A program made the translations under genes and the position numbers. Below the pieces are notes generated by a model. It was not told where the DNA came from. It did no database searches and saw nothing but the letters and a program-made list of their open reading frames with translations. From CALAED01 sp036378315 (GTDB lineage Bacteria > Actinomycetota > Actinomycetes > Streptosporangiales > Streptosporangiaceae), in NCBI GenBank assembly GCA_036378315.1, contig DASUWU010000064.1, forward strand, positions 4,619 through 68,618: a stretch of DNA of 64,000 nt, in the 5' to 3' direction. This document shows, in pieces, positions 21,116-29,512 of this stretch; position 1 is the first letter of the stretch; every line of letters begins with the position of its first letter.

Positions 21116-21898
21116 ATGGATGCCGACACCCCCATGCGTCGCCTGATCGTCGCCGTCGACGTGCACCGCTACAGCCGGCGAGATCCACTGGCTCAGGTCG
21201 ACGCGCAAAAAGCGCTTATCGAGGCGCTCGACCATGCCGCCGCCAAAGCCGGCCTCGACCGTACGGCGTGGCACCGGCAGTCCCAGGGCGATGGAGAGCT
21301 CGCCATCCTTCCGGCCGACGTCGATGAGGCGCTCGTGGTGGCCGACTTCGTCGAGGAGTTGACGAAGCGGCTTCGCCGCCAGAACCGCCAGTTGCGCCGC
21401 GAGACACGGCTGCGGATGCGCGCGGCGATCCACTCCGGCGTGCTGTCCATGGGCGCCAACGGCTACGCGGGGCCGGGACCGGTGGAGACCTGTCGTCTGC
21501 TGGACGCCGCCCCGCTCAAGGACGCGCTCGCCGCCGCCGACGATGCCGATCTCGCTGTCATCGTGTCGGATCGCTTGTATCGGGACATCGTCGAGCCCGG
21601 CTTCCGCGGACTTCAGCCCAAGCAGTTCTGGCCGGTCCGGGTCATTGTCAAGGAGTACGACGGGACGGGATACATCACCGTGCCGGGACAAGAGCCGGCA
21701 CGAACCAGCGGCGAATTGCCAGCCGTCACTCCGGCGCCTCCGCCCACGCCGCCCCCGCCCCAGCCCGCAGGCGGGCCGCCGGCTGCCAGCACTCATATAA
21801 CCGTGACCTCCAACGGCTCCGGTGACGCATTCGCGGGCGACAAGAACATCACGAAGACGTACTACGGGGTAGGCGACCATGGCCGACGACGACGGTGA
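21116..21898 (+). CDS. Class III nucleotide-cyclase-like protein with GDAFAGDK tail
   Basis: About 260 aa. Residues ~10-185 look like a class III cyclase fold: a first strand LIVAVDVHRYS with a metal-type Asp, a second QGDGELAIL with GDG, then LRMRAAIHSGV resembling the family LRVGIHTG strand, and ETCRLLDAA where canonical enzymes have N-x3-R. The two Asp are kept, but the Asn position appears to be Val, so catalysis is uncertain. A Pro-rich linker (~200-222) leads to a C-terminal module THITVTSNG plus GDAFAGDK, which is repeated in the next protein. AAGGAGAG lies nine bases before the ATG at 21116 (a GTG at 21113 is also possible). It overlaps the next gene by 20 bases. Confidence 0.7.
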   Translation: MDADTPMRRLIVAVDVHRYSRRDPLAQVDAQKALIEALDHAAAKAGLDRTAWHRQSQGDGELAILPADVDEALVVADFVEELTKRLRRQNRQLRRETRLRMRAAIHSGVLSMGANGYAGPGPVETCRLLDAAPLKDALAAADDADLAVIVSDRLYRDIVEPGFRGLQPKQFWPVRVIVKEYDGTGYITVPGQEPARTSGELPAVTPAPPPTPPPPQPAGGPPAASTHITVTSNGSGDAFAGDKNITKTYYGVGDHGRRRR

Positions 21899-23930
21899 CA
21901 AGCCAGAACGACCGGACCCCGGAAACGGGGGCGCCGCCGACCCGGGTCCGCAGACCGACACGAACGACGCGGACGGCGGACGTCGTGAAGACGACGGTCA
22001 TGGGGGCAAGAAAGAGATCGACGAAGATCCCGCTGGTCGCCGTGAACTCGAGCGGGTACGAAGAATCAAGGTGGCGTCGCTGGGTCCCGGTGACGCTTTC
22101 GCGGGCGACAAGTACATCTACAATCTCCGTCCGCCCGGCACCGATGACCTCTGGCCGGTTCACAAGCTGACCGAGGCGAAGCAACGAGAACTCGTCGATC
22201 GGTTCGCGGGGACACCGTCCCGGAAGCGGCTGATCGACCTGCTCGGTACCGAGTACGTCGCCGTGCTCCAGGGCCGAGCTAGCACCGGGCGCCGAACGGC
22301 TGCGCTCGGCGCACTCGCTCACTCGTCGAAGACAGTGGCGGTCATCGAGGGCACCCATGCACCCGCAGCGCTCCGGCCGGACGACATCGAACCCCGTCAC
22401 GGCTATGTCTACGATGCCACTGAAGCGGACTGGGCCGGACGGCTCACAGAACCCGCCCTGCTCGGTTGCCAGGACATGCTCGCCCGGTGTGACGCGCGGC
22501 TCGTGGTGCTCGTGTCCCCCCAAGCCGACATCACGGCTGTGGTCGACCGCGTGGTGTTCCATCAGCCACCGAGCGTCATGGAGGTCTTGTATCAGCATCT
22601 GCGCCATGCGCTACCCGACCACAAGACGGACGATATCGTGCGGCAGGTCTCGCTCGATCTGCGCCTGCCCGCAGACGCGGCGCGGTTGGCCAAGGCACTG
22701 GCGGATGGCCTGGCGAGGGGGCTGTCTGTCCAGGACATCTGCGCATCCCAGCCCGATCCACTCCGCGATGAGGTTCGCGGTCTCCTGCGCCAGGAGGATC
22801 GTCATCAGGACCTCGCCAGACGGGCTTTCATGATCGCCTGGGCGGTTCTGGATGGAGTGTCCGCCGTGGATATCTGCCGGGCCGCGCAGGCCCTCGCTGA
22901 ATCATTGTTCGCCGAAGAGGCCAGGCATAAGGACCAGCAGCTCGGTCTGCTACCTTTTGGCGCCGACCTCGACCAATGGCTTGATTACGCCCGCCATGAG
23001 CCACATGACTACGCCAGCGGACTCGACCGGCGGCTGACCTCGCGTCCGGGATTTCCCCATGCGGTGCTGGATGTCGTCTGGTTCGACTATGTGGTTGCCC
23101 ATCGGCCGTTCCTGCGCTGGCTCGAAGGACTCGCGACGGGTCACGACCCCGTGATCCGGATGAAGGCGGCGCGTGCCGTCGGCCGGCTCGCCGCGCATGA
23201 CCTCGACTACATCGACCGCAGCTGTTTCACTCCATGGTCACGAGACTGGTCGCCGGCCCTCCGCCAGGCAACCGCCTGGGCTATCGAGCAGGTTGTCTGG
23301 GATCGTCCGCAGGCACTCGGGCGCATGCTCGAACGCGCGGTGGGGTGGGCCAAGAGCGACGATCTGCCCGAACAGTCCACTGCGGCGCGACTCTTTGGAA
23401 CCCTGCTCGGCGCCAGGGATCCGGCGAGGGCGATGCGCGGGCTGCGACGCATCGCCGCGACCAGCGGCACCGAGGGCCTGGCGCCCATCGTGACCCGCTC
23501 GGTTGTCGAGATCTTCGACTGGGGCGTTCGCGCGCATGTCCGGGGCACGCCGCACGTCGCCGGCCTGGAAGTGCAGTTTCGAGTCGTCGAGGAGCTCAAG
23601 GATTGGACGATGTCCCCGTTTCCGGTCGTACGGCATCTCGCAGCCGAGTGTCTCGCCGAGTTGGCCAGGCTGGACGCACCGGAACGGCCGCCGCTGCTCG
23701 CGTTGTGCGACGCGGAACCCGAACCGGTGACCGAACTATGGAGGCGGGTGCTCACCTCTCGGACATGCGGCCAGGAGCCGTGGCGAGCCCTGGTCGCATG
23801 GTCGACGAACGGCTTGGATTTCGTGTCGCTGCGCCAACGCCTCGAACAAGAACCCGAGGTGCGCAAGAAACTGCGCTTTTACCTGGACCAGCGCATCGAT
23901 CGACTAGGCGTTAAGGGGGCCATGGAGTGA
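21879..23930 (+). CDS. STAND-like P-loop NTPase with HEAT-like helical repeats
   Basis: A 683 aa protein. Residues 1-60 are acidic and disordered. Residues ~62-82 carry the module RIKVASLGP plus GDAFAGDK, shared with the preceding protein. Residues ~95-330 resemble a STAND/AAA-type NTPase: the Walker A position reads GRASTGRRT (132-140) with Arg where Lys is expected, and a Walker B-like strand RLVVLVSP lies near 207-214. Residues ~390-680 are helical with HEAT-like spacing (DPVIRMKAARAVGRLAAHDL, PVVRHLAAECLAELARLD). No nuclease, TIR, protease or membrane effector domain was recognised. It overlaps both neighbours, so the cassette is translationally coupled. Function in defence or signalling is inferred from architecture. 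Confidence 0.7.
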   Translation: MADDDGDKPERPDPGNGGAADPGPQTDTNDADGGRREDDGHGGKKEIDEDPAGRRELERVRRIKVASLGPGDAFAGDKYIYNLRPPGTDDLWPVHKLTEAKQRELVDRFAGTPSRKRLIDLLGTEYVAVLQGRASTGRRTAALGALAHSSKTVAVIEGTHAPAALRPDDIEPRHGYVYDATEADWAGRLTEPALLGCQDMLARCDARLVVLVSPQADITAVVDRVVFHQPPSVMEVLYQHLRHALPDHKTDDIVRQVSLDLRLPADAARLAKALADGLARGLSVQDICASQPDPLRDEVRGLLRQEDRHQDLARRAFMIAWAVLDGVSAVDICRAAQALAESLFAEEARHKDQQLGLLPFGADLDQWLDYARHEPHDYASGLDRRLTSRPGFPHAVLDVVWFDYVVAHRPFLRWLEGLATGHDPVIRMKAARAVGRLAAHDLDYIDRSCFTPWSRDWSPALRQATAWAIEQVVWDRPQALGRMLERAVGWAKSDDLPEQSTAARLFGTLLGARDPARAMRGLRRIAATSGTEGLAPIVTRSVVEIFDWGVRAHVRGTPHVAGLEVQFRVVEELKDWTMSPFPVVRHLAAECLAELARLDAPERPPLLALCDAEPEPVTELWRRVLTSRTCGQEPWRALVAWSTNGLDFVSLRQRLEQEPEVRKKLRFYLDQRIDRLGVKGAME

Positions 23931-24799
23931 CACAATTCAAGGCCGACTGCGCGCATCATGGCCCGCTGGACGACGTTCGACCGGGCCGCGGTCTCTGCGG
24001 GCAGATCCGGCGATGGATCCAACAGTCGGGCAACAAAGACCGTGCTGTCCATTGGCCGGACAGCTTCGAGCTCAACGTCCCGGCCCGCGGCGACGGGTAT
24101 GAGTTCTTGATCGTCTTGCATTTCACCTGGTGCGTCACCGGCAAGGCGGATGGTGAGTCGCTGGTCGAACGCGCGCAGGGGCAGCGGACCACGATGCTCG
24201 AACGCGTCGCTCTTCGGGTGCGGGAGATCTCTCGCCGCTATGCCCCATACGAGGCGGCCGAGGCCGAGGCCCACATCCACCGGGTGATCGGCGACATCTT
24301 CACCCGGACACATCTCACGTTCGCCTCGCCCGCCGGCGTCGACGGCGATGCTCGGGGCATCGAACATCGGACCGTCCTGAGACTCGATGGGCCGGTACGT
24401 GATGCGCAGCGGGCCGCCTGGAGCCGGCGCCAGACCGCGGTCAACGATCACGACTTGGCCAGGCTGCTGGCCGGCCAACTCAGCGAGCGGCGCCGGATGT
24501 GGCGGGAGTTCCTGCGCGAGGGGGAGGACGATTGGCGCACGCCGTACGCGCTGTCGCTGGCCGTCGATCCCAAGGAGGTCTCCGAGGTGGTGCGGGAGAT
24601 GTTCGCCGATCGCCGGAACCGCGTCGAGGAGATGGCCGAGCAACTCGTGGAGCAGTCCGAGGGGTACGAGACCAAGGACGCATTCGAGATCATGACCAAG
24701 AACGAGACCGTGCTCCGCCGAATGATGGCGATGCTCGGTATCCCCGAGCTGCCGGCGATCGATCCGTCGCCGTATGACGACGACGGCTCCCCCGGCTGA
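23927..24799 (+). CDS. Cassette protein of unknown function, weakly SPFH/band-7-like
   Basis: A 290 aa protein; the GTG start overlaps the NTPase stop (GTGA). Not confidently recognised. Residues ~45-160 alternate strand and helix in a way that recalls SPFH/band-7 domains (ELNVPARGDGYEFLIVLHFTW, then VALRVREISRRYAPYEAAEAEA, then a Val/Leu strand pair). A charged helical stretch rich in Arg and Glu follows (~165-200, QLSERRRMWREFLREG), as does a helical C-terminus ending in an acidic tail. There is no membrane anchor. An N-terminal CAHHG plus a later Cys do not form a clear zinc site. Its coupling to the NTPase suggests a shared complex. Confidence 0.6.
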   Translation: MTQFKADCAHHGPLDDVRPGRGLCGQIRRWIQQSGNKDRAVHWPDSFELNVPARGDGYEFLIVLHFTWCVTGKADGESLVERAQGQRTTMLERVALRVREISRRYAPYEAAEAEAHIHRVIGDIFTRTHLTFASPAGVDGDARGIEHRTVLRLDGPVRDAQRAAWSRRQTAVNDHDLARLLAGQLSERRRMWREFLREGEDDWRTPYALSLAVDPKEVSEVVREMFADRRNRVEEMAEQLVEQSEGYETKDAFEIMTKNETVLRRMMAMLGIPELPAIDPSPYDDDGSPG

Positions 24800-24893
24800 G
24801 CGAGCGCGCGCCCGCTCCGGCTAATCAACGGCGACCACCGCATCGGGCGATCCCGCGGCCGCCGCGAGGTCCACCGATGGGCGCGGGTCTTGC

Positions 24894-27392
24894 TCAGGAG
24901 CCGGCTTCCTCGACGACTTCGCCCCAGGTTTCGAGGAGGGTCTGGGCGGCGTCGTTGTCGGGGCCCTCGGCCCACAGGTGGGTGACCGCCTCGGTGGGGT
25001 CGGGCAGCACGAGGACCCAGCGACCGTCGTCCTCGACGACGCGCACTCCGTCGGTCGTGTCGATGGTGTGGTCGGCCGCGGCCTCCACGACGTGGCGCAT
25101 CACGGCGCCCTTGGCGGCCCAGGGGGTGGGGATGGAGCGCTTCTGCAGGTGCGCCTCCGGGATTCGCTGGTCGATCTGGGAGAGGTTGAGGCGGGTGCGG
25201 GCGACCAGGCCGAGCAGGCGGATGAAGGCGGCGATGCCGTCGATCGTCGTGGAGAACTCGGGAAGGACGAAGCCGCCGCGGCCGTCGCCGGCGAAGATGA
25301 TGTCCGGGTCGGCGGCGGTCTTGGTGAGGACGTCCTGGGAGGTGGAGGTCCACTCGACGCGGACGCCGTGGAAGCGGCAGACCTGCTCGGCGACCCGGGT
25401 GGTGGTGATGGGCAGGGCGACCCGGCCCTCCCGGCGTTCGGCGGCGACCAGGTCGAGCATCACCAACAGCGCGCGGTCGTCGCTGATCAGCTCGCCGTTC
25501 TCGTTGACGAGCGAGATCCGCTCACCCACCGGGTCGAAGCGGACGCCGAAGGCGGCCCGCGACGAGGAGACGAGCTCGCCGAGCCGCTGCAGGTCGCGCA
25601 TCCGTTCGGCGAGCGTCTCCGTCGGGGACGCCTCGTCCAGCCGGTTGTTCATGGTAAGGACGTCGACGCCGACCCGGCCGAGCAGGCTGGGCAGGACCAG
25701 TGAGGCGACCCCGCCCGCGCAGTCCACGACGATCTTGAGTTCCGCCTCGCGGACGCCGGTGAGGTCCATGCGGCGCAGGATGTCGCGGCTGTAGGTCTCG
25801 ATGACACGGGGCGGGTAGGTCAGCTCGGCGATCTCGCCGGGGAACGCCCGCCGGTACTCCTGGCGGCCGAAGACCCGGTCGAGCTTGCGCTGCGCGCTCT
25901 GGGACAGCTCGGCGCCGCCGGGGCCGAGGAAGAGGATGTCGACGCCCTGCGGGTCGCCCGCGGTGGTGCGGATGTAGATGCCGCCGGCGCAGTCCTCGCG
26001 GGCGGTCTCGAAACGGGCCACGGGCAGCGGTGTCGCCTCGAGGTCCTGGACGTTGATGGCGCTGGCGGTCAGCGCGCTGATCACGGCGCGCTTGAGGGTA
26101 CGCGCGGCGCGCGATGCGTCCCGGCCGGTCATGACCGTGGCGCCCTTCTTGAGGGTGGTCGCGTACGCGCTGGTCAGCCGCACCGCGAGCTCCGGGGTGA
26201 TCTCGACGTTGACGAGCCCGGAGACGCCGCGCGGGCCGAAGAGGTTGCGCTGGCCGCGCGACTCCCAGATGACGCTGGTGTTGACGACCGCGCCTGCCTC
26301 GATCGTCTTGAACGGGTAGACCTTGACGTCGCTGGAGACGTACGCCTCGGCCTCGATGACGCACTCGTCGCCGACGATCGCGCCCTCCTCGATGCGGGCG
26401 CCGGCCATCACGTCGGTGTTCTTGCCGATGACGCAGCCGCGTAGGTTCGTGGACGGCCCGATGAAGACGTTGTCATGGATGACGGCGCGATGGAGGAAGG
26501 CACCTTCCTTGACCACCACGTTGCTGCCGAGCACGGTGTACTCGCGCAGCTCGGCGCCCGCCTCGACCTTGGCGTAGTCGCCGATGTACAGCGGGCCCTT
26601 GAGGACCGCCTCCTGGTCGACCTCGGCGCCCTCGGCGACCCACACGCCGGGCGAGACCTCGAAGCCGTCGACCTCGACGTCGATCTTGCCCGACAGCATG
26701 TCGGCCTGGGCCTTGAGGTAGCTCTCGTGGGTGCCGACGTCCTCCCAGTAGCCGTCGGCGATGTACCCGTACAGCGGCGCGCCCTCGGCGAGTAGCTTGG
26801 GGAACACGTCGCCCGACCAGTCGACCGAGGTGCCCTCGGCGACGTGGTCGAGCACCTCGGGTTCCATGACATAGATGCCGGTGTTGACCGTGTCGGAGAA
26901 GACCTGGCCCCAGGTCGGCTTCTCCAGGAACCGCTGCACGCGGCCGTCTTCGTCGACGATGATGATCCCGAACTCCAGCGGGTTGGGCACCCGCTTGAGG
27001 CCGATGGTGACCAGCGCGCCGTTGCGCTTGTGGAAGTTCATCATGTCCGACAGGTCGATGTCGGTCAGCGCGTCGCCGGAGATCACCAGGAAGCGGTCGT
27101 CGCGCAGCGCGGCCTCGGCGTTCTTGACGCTGCCCGCCGTGCCGAGCGGCATCTCCTCGGTGGCGTACTGCAGCGACATGCCGAGCTCCTCGCCGTCCCC
27201 GAAGTAGTTGCGGATCAGCGCGGCGAGGAACTGTACGGTGACGACCGTCTCGGTGAGCCCGTGCCGCTTCAGCAGCCGCAGCACGTGCTCCATGATCGGC
27301 CGATTGACCACGGGGAGCAGGGGCTTGGGCTGGTTGGCGGTCATGGGACGCAGCCGGGTGCCTTCGCCTCCCGCCATGACGACCGCCTTCAT
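24894..27392 (-). CDS. Sugar-1-phosphate nucleotidyltransferase fused to phosphomannomutase-like domain
   Basis: An 832 aa fusion. Residues ~1-235 form a nucleotidyltransferase with the KAVVMAGGEGTRLRP signature. Residues ~245-370 form left-handed beta-helix hexapeptide repeats. From ~380 comes a phosphohexomutase-like region. The usual catalytic serine loop (TASHNP type) is not evident in the mutase part: the segment at about 385-400 reads TGRDASRAARTLKRA, so mutase activity is doubtful. Homologues in Streptomyces are annotated as mannose-1-phosphate guanylyltransferase, feeding GDP-mannose to glycolipids and glycans. The ATG at 27392 has an AGGAGG upstream. The gene follows pgsA by 61 bases. 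Confidence 0.85.
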   Translation of the reverse strand: MKAVVMAGGEGTRLRPMTANQPKPLLPVVNRPIMEHVLRLLKRHGLTETVVTVQFLAALIRNYFGDGEELGMSLQYATEEMPLGTAGSVKNAEAALRDDRFLVISGDALTDIDLSDMMNFHKRNGALVTIGLKRVPNPLEFGIIIVDEDGRVQRFLEKPTWGQVFSDTVNTGIYVMEPEVLDHVAEGTSVDWSGDVFPKLLAEGAPLYGYIADGYWEDVGTHESYLKAQADMLSGKIDVEVDGFEVSPGVWVAEGAEVDQEAVLKGPLYIGDYAKVEAGAELREYTVLGSNVVVKEGAFLHRAVIHDNVFIGPSTNLRGCVIGKNTDVMAGARIEEGAIVGDECVIEAEAYVSSDVKVYPFKTIEAGAVVNTSVIWESRGQRNLFGPRGVSGLVNVEITPELAVRLTSAYATTLKKGATVMTGRDASRAARTLKRAVISALTASAINVQDLEATPLPVARFETAREDCAGGIYIRTTAGDPQGVDILFLGPGGAELSQSAQRKLDRVFGRQEYRRAFPGEIAELTYPPRVIETYSRDILRRMDLTGVREAELKIVVDCAGGVASLVLPSLLGRVGVDVLTMNNRLDEASPTETLAERMRDLQRLGELVSSSRAAFGVRFDPVGERISLVNENGELISDDRALLVMLDLVAAERREGRVALPITTTRVAEQVCRFHGVRVEWTSTSQDVLTKTAADPDIIFAGDGRGGFVLPEFSTTIDGIAAFIRLLGLVARTRLNLSQIDQRIPEAHLQKRSIPTPWAAKGAVMRHVVEAAADHTIDTTDGVRVVEDDGRWVLVLPDPTEAVTHLWAEGPDNDAAQTLLETWGEVVEEAGS

Positions 27393-27426
27393 GGCCGGCG
27401 CCTCCTGCGTGTGACGGCCATCTGAC

Positions 27427-27441
27427 GGGGGTACGTCCCCC
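27427..27441. terminator. Perfect hairpin between pgsA and the nucleotidyltransferase gene
   Basis: GGGGG (27427-27431) pairs with CCCCC (27437-27441) around a 5-base loop. It lies in the 61-base gap between two co-directional genes and may be a weak terminator or a processing site. No T-tract follows. Confidence 0.3.
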
Positions 27442-27453
27442 ACCTGAGTTGGA

Positions 27454-28101
27454 TCATGGCGCTGGTGTTGCTCCCTTCGGGTCTTCCGACCTGTGGTCTT
27501 CGCCGGGGACGGCCGGATCCCGGGAGGTGCGGCCGACCGGCGTCAACCGCCGCGCCTGTTCGGCGTAAAGCACGGCAGCCCACCAGTACAGTGCCGTTCC
27601 CCAGATGGCGAAAGACCAACCGATGATCTTGGCGACCGTGCCGGCCGCTCCGTCGTGATCGCCGAGCAGCAACAGGGGGAACGCGTACAGCAATGCCAGC
27701 GTGGCGGCCTTGCCGACGAAGTGCACCGGCAGCGCGCCGTACCCGTACCGGCGGACCCGCAAGAGCACCAGCCCCATGAAAATTTCCCGGGCGACGAGCG
27801 CGGCGGCCAGCCACAAAGGGATGATGTCCCGTGCGGTCAGACCGATCAGGGTGGCGAAGATGTACAGCCGGTCGGCGGCCGGATCGAGCATCGCGCCGAG
27901 CTCGCTGGTCTGCCCCAGCATCCGGGCGAGTTTGCCGTCCAGCCAGTCGGACAGGCCGGCGAAGATCAGCAGACCCAGCGCCCACCAGTCGTGGTGAGCC
28001 AGCACCAGCCACAGGAACAGCGGGACGCCGAGCAGCCGGGCGAAGCTGAAGGCGTTCGGTACTGTCCAGACGTTGCGGCCGGATTCGGTGGTCACCGTCA
28101 C
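27454..28101 (-). CDS. CDP-alcohol phosphatidyltransferase, PgsA2-like
   Basis: A 215 aa inner-membrane enzyme that moves a phosphatidyl group from CDP-diacylglycerol to an alcohol. The catalytic signature D-G-x2-A-R-x8-G-x3-D-x3-D is complete in DGKLARMLGQTSELG followed by AMLDPAAD. About five or six membrane segments flank it. The C-terminal ~25 residues are polar. It corresponds to PgsA2 (Rv1822) at the end of the garA block. The acceptor (glycerol-3-phosphate or another alcohol) cannot be decided from the motif. The GTG/ATG region at 28101 has a CAGGAGGGT upstream. Confidence 0.9.
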   Translation of the reverse strand: MTVTTESGRNVWTVPNAFSFARLLGVPLFLWLVLAHHDWWALGLLIFAGLSDWLDGKLARMLGQTSELGAMLDPAADRLYIFATLIGLTARDIIPLWLAAALVAREIFMGLVLLRVRRYGYGALPVHFVGKAATLALLYAFPLLLLGDHDGAAGTVAKIIGWSFAIWGTALYWWAAVLYAEQARRLTPVGRTSRDPAVPGEDHRSEDPKGATPAP

Positions 28102-28267
28102 CCTCCTGTTGCTGCCTTGACCCTACCTGTCAGGCAGCGGAGCCCCGCCGGCCGCGCCCGGTGATCCTGCCCACCGGGTCGGCCCGCGGAGCCGTGCCCG
28201 CACCGGAGGCGTCGGACGAAGATCATCGGGATATTGTTCGGGAAGACACCACGAAAGCGAGCCAGGG

Positions 28268-29434
28268 GTGACCGAGTTTCGCGCCGAGCACGTCGGGAGC
28301 CTGCTCCGTCCGCCCGAACTGCTGTCGGCGCGCTCCCTGCACCGTGCGGGCCGCCTCACCGTCGCCGAGTTGAGGGAGATCGAGGATCGGGCGGTGCTCG
28401 CGGCGCTCGACCTGCAGCGCGAGGCGGGGCTGCTGATCTTCACCGACGGCGAGTTCCGCCGCGAGAACTTCATGGCGAACCTCGAGACGCTCGGCGGGCT
28501 CGTTCCCGTGGCCCGCGAGACCTCCTTCCAGCCCGCCTGGCACCGCGACGGGGCCGGCGACGAGGCCGGCGACGCCCGTGAGTTGCGGGGTCCGGCGGAC
28601 GCCGAGCCGCCACCGGAGGAGACCGACCTGCCCGCCGTCGCGGTGGGCGGACGCCTGTACAGGAAGCTCGCGCAGTCCGTCCTCGAGGCCGGCTTCCTGA
28701 TCAAGCATGCGCCCGGGCAGTTCAAGATCGCGCTGGCCAGCCCGAGCATGGGGGCGCAGCTGTGGGGCCCGGGCGTCACGGACCAGGTGTACGACTCCCG
28801 CGCCGACATGCTGGACGACTTCGTCCGCCTGCAGGTGCAGGAGGTGCGGGCGCTGGTCGACGCCGGAGCGACCTGGATCCAGCTCGACTCGCTCGCCTAC
28901 ATGCCGTACATCGACGAACGCCAGCGGGCCGACAGCGTGGCGCGCGGCGTGAACCTCGACGCGCGGCTCGATCATCTGATCCAGATCGACAACGCGCTGG
29001 TCAGGGCGGCGAAGGACCGCGATCCAGGCGTGGTGGTCGCCATGCACTTCTGCCGCGGCAACAACCGGAGCGCGTGGATGGCGAGCGGCGGCTACGAGCC
29101 GATCGCCGAGCGGGTCTTCGGCGAGGTCGAGGTCGACCGGCTGCTGCTGGAGTTCGACACCGAACGTGCGGGCGGCTTCGCCCCGCTGCGGTTCGTGCCC
29201 TCCGGACGCACGGTGGTGCTGGGCCTGGTGTCGTCCAAGACGCCAGCGCTCGAGTCCCCGCTGGAGCTGGGGCGGCGCATCGACGAAGCGGCCAGGTACC
29301 TGCCGCTCGACCAGCTCGCGCTCAGCCCGCAGTGCGGCTTCGCGTCCACCGCGCGGGGCAACCTGCTGAGCGTCGACGACCAGCGGCGCAAGCTGGAGCT
29401 GGTGGCCGACACCGCGGCCGCCGTCTGGGGCTGA
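28268..29434 (+). CDS. MetE-like cobalamin-independent methionine synthase C-terminal-domain protein
   Basis: A 388 aa cytoplasmic protein of the UROD/MetE-like superfamily (YxjG/YxjH type). N-terminal EHVGSLLRP and FTDGEFRRENF match this group. Zinc ligands are expected in MHFCRGN (His and Cys) near residue 260 and in SPQCGFAS (Cys) near 355. It lacks the N-terminal half of full MetE, so it probably uses a simpler methyl donor or a related thiol substrate. The GTG at 28268 follows AGGGG. It is divergent from pgsA and has its own promoter region with an AT-rich GATATTGTT near 28230. No SAM riboswitch was seen upstream. Confidence 0.85.
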   Translation: MTEFRAEHVGSLLRPPELLSARSLHRAGRLTVAELREIEDRAVLAALDLQREAGLLIFTDGEFRRENFMANLETLGGLVPVARETSFQPAWHRDGAGDEAGDARELRGPADAEPPPEETDLPAVAVGGRLYRKLAQSVLEAGFLIKHAPGQFKIALASPSMGAQLWGPGVTDQVYDSRADMLDDFVRLQVQEVRALVDAGATWIQLDSLAYMPYIDERQRADSVARGVNLDARLDHLIQIDNALVRAAKDRDPGVVVAMHFCRGNNRSAWMASGGYEPIAERVFGEVEVDRLLLEFDTERAGGFAPLRFVPSGRTVVLGLVSSKTPALESPLELGRRIDEAARYLPLDQLALSPQCGFASTARGNLLSVDDQRRKLELVADTAAAVWG

Positions 29435-29512
29435 CCCGCCGGCGGCGCGGCCCCGGTCATCGCCGTCCACTTCCGGTTCGCTCTTGACAGTGGACGTCGC
29501 GTCACCAGGCTT

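Noticed and set aside
29484..29512. TTGACA as a -35 for the TetR gene at 29513
   Set aside because: No matching -10 at 16-18 bases; the spacing would place it over the start codon.
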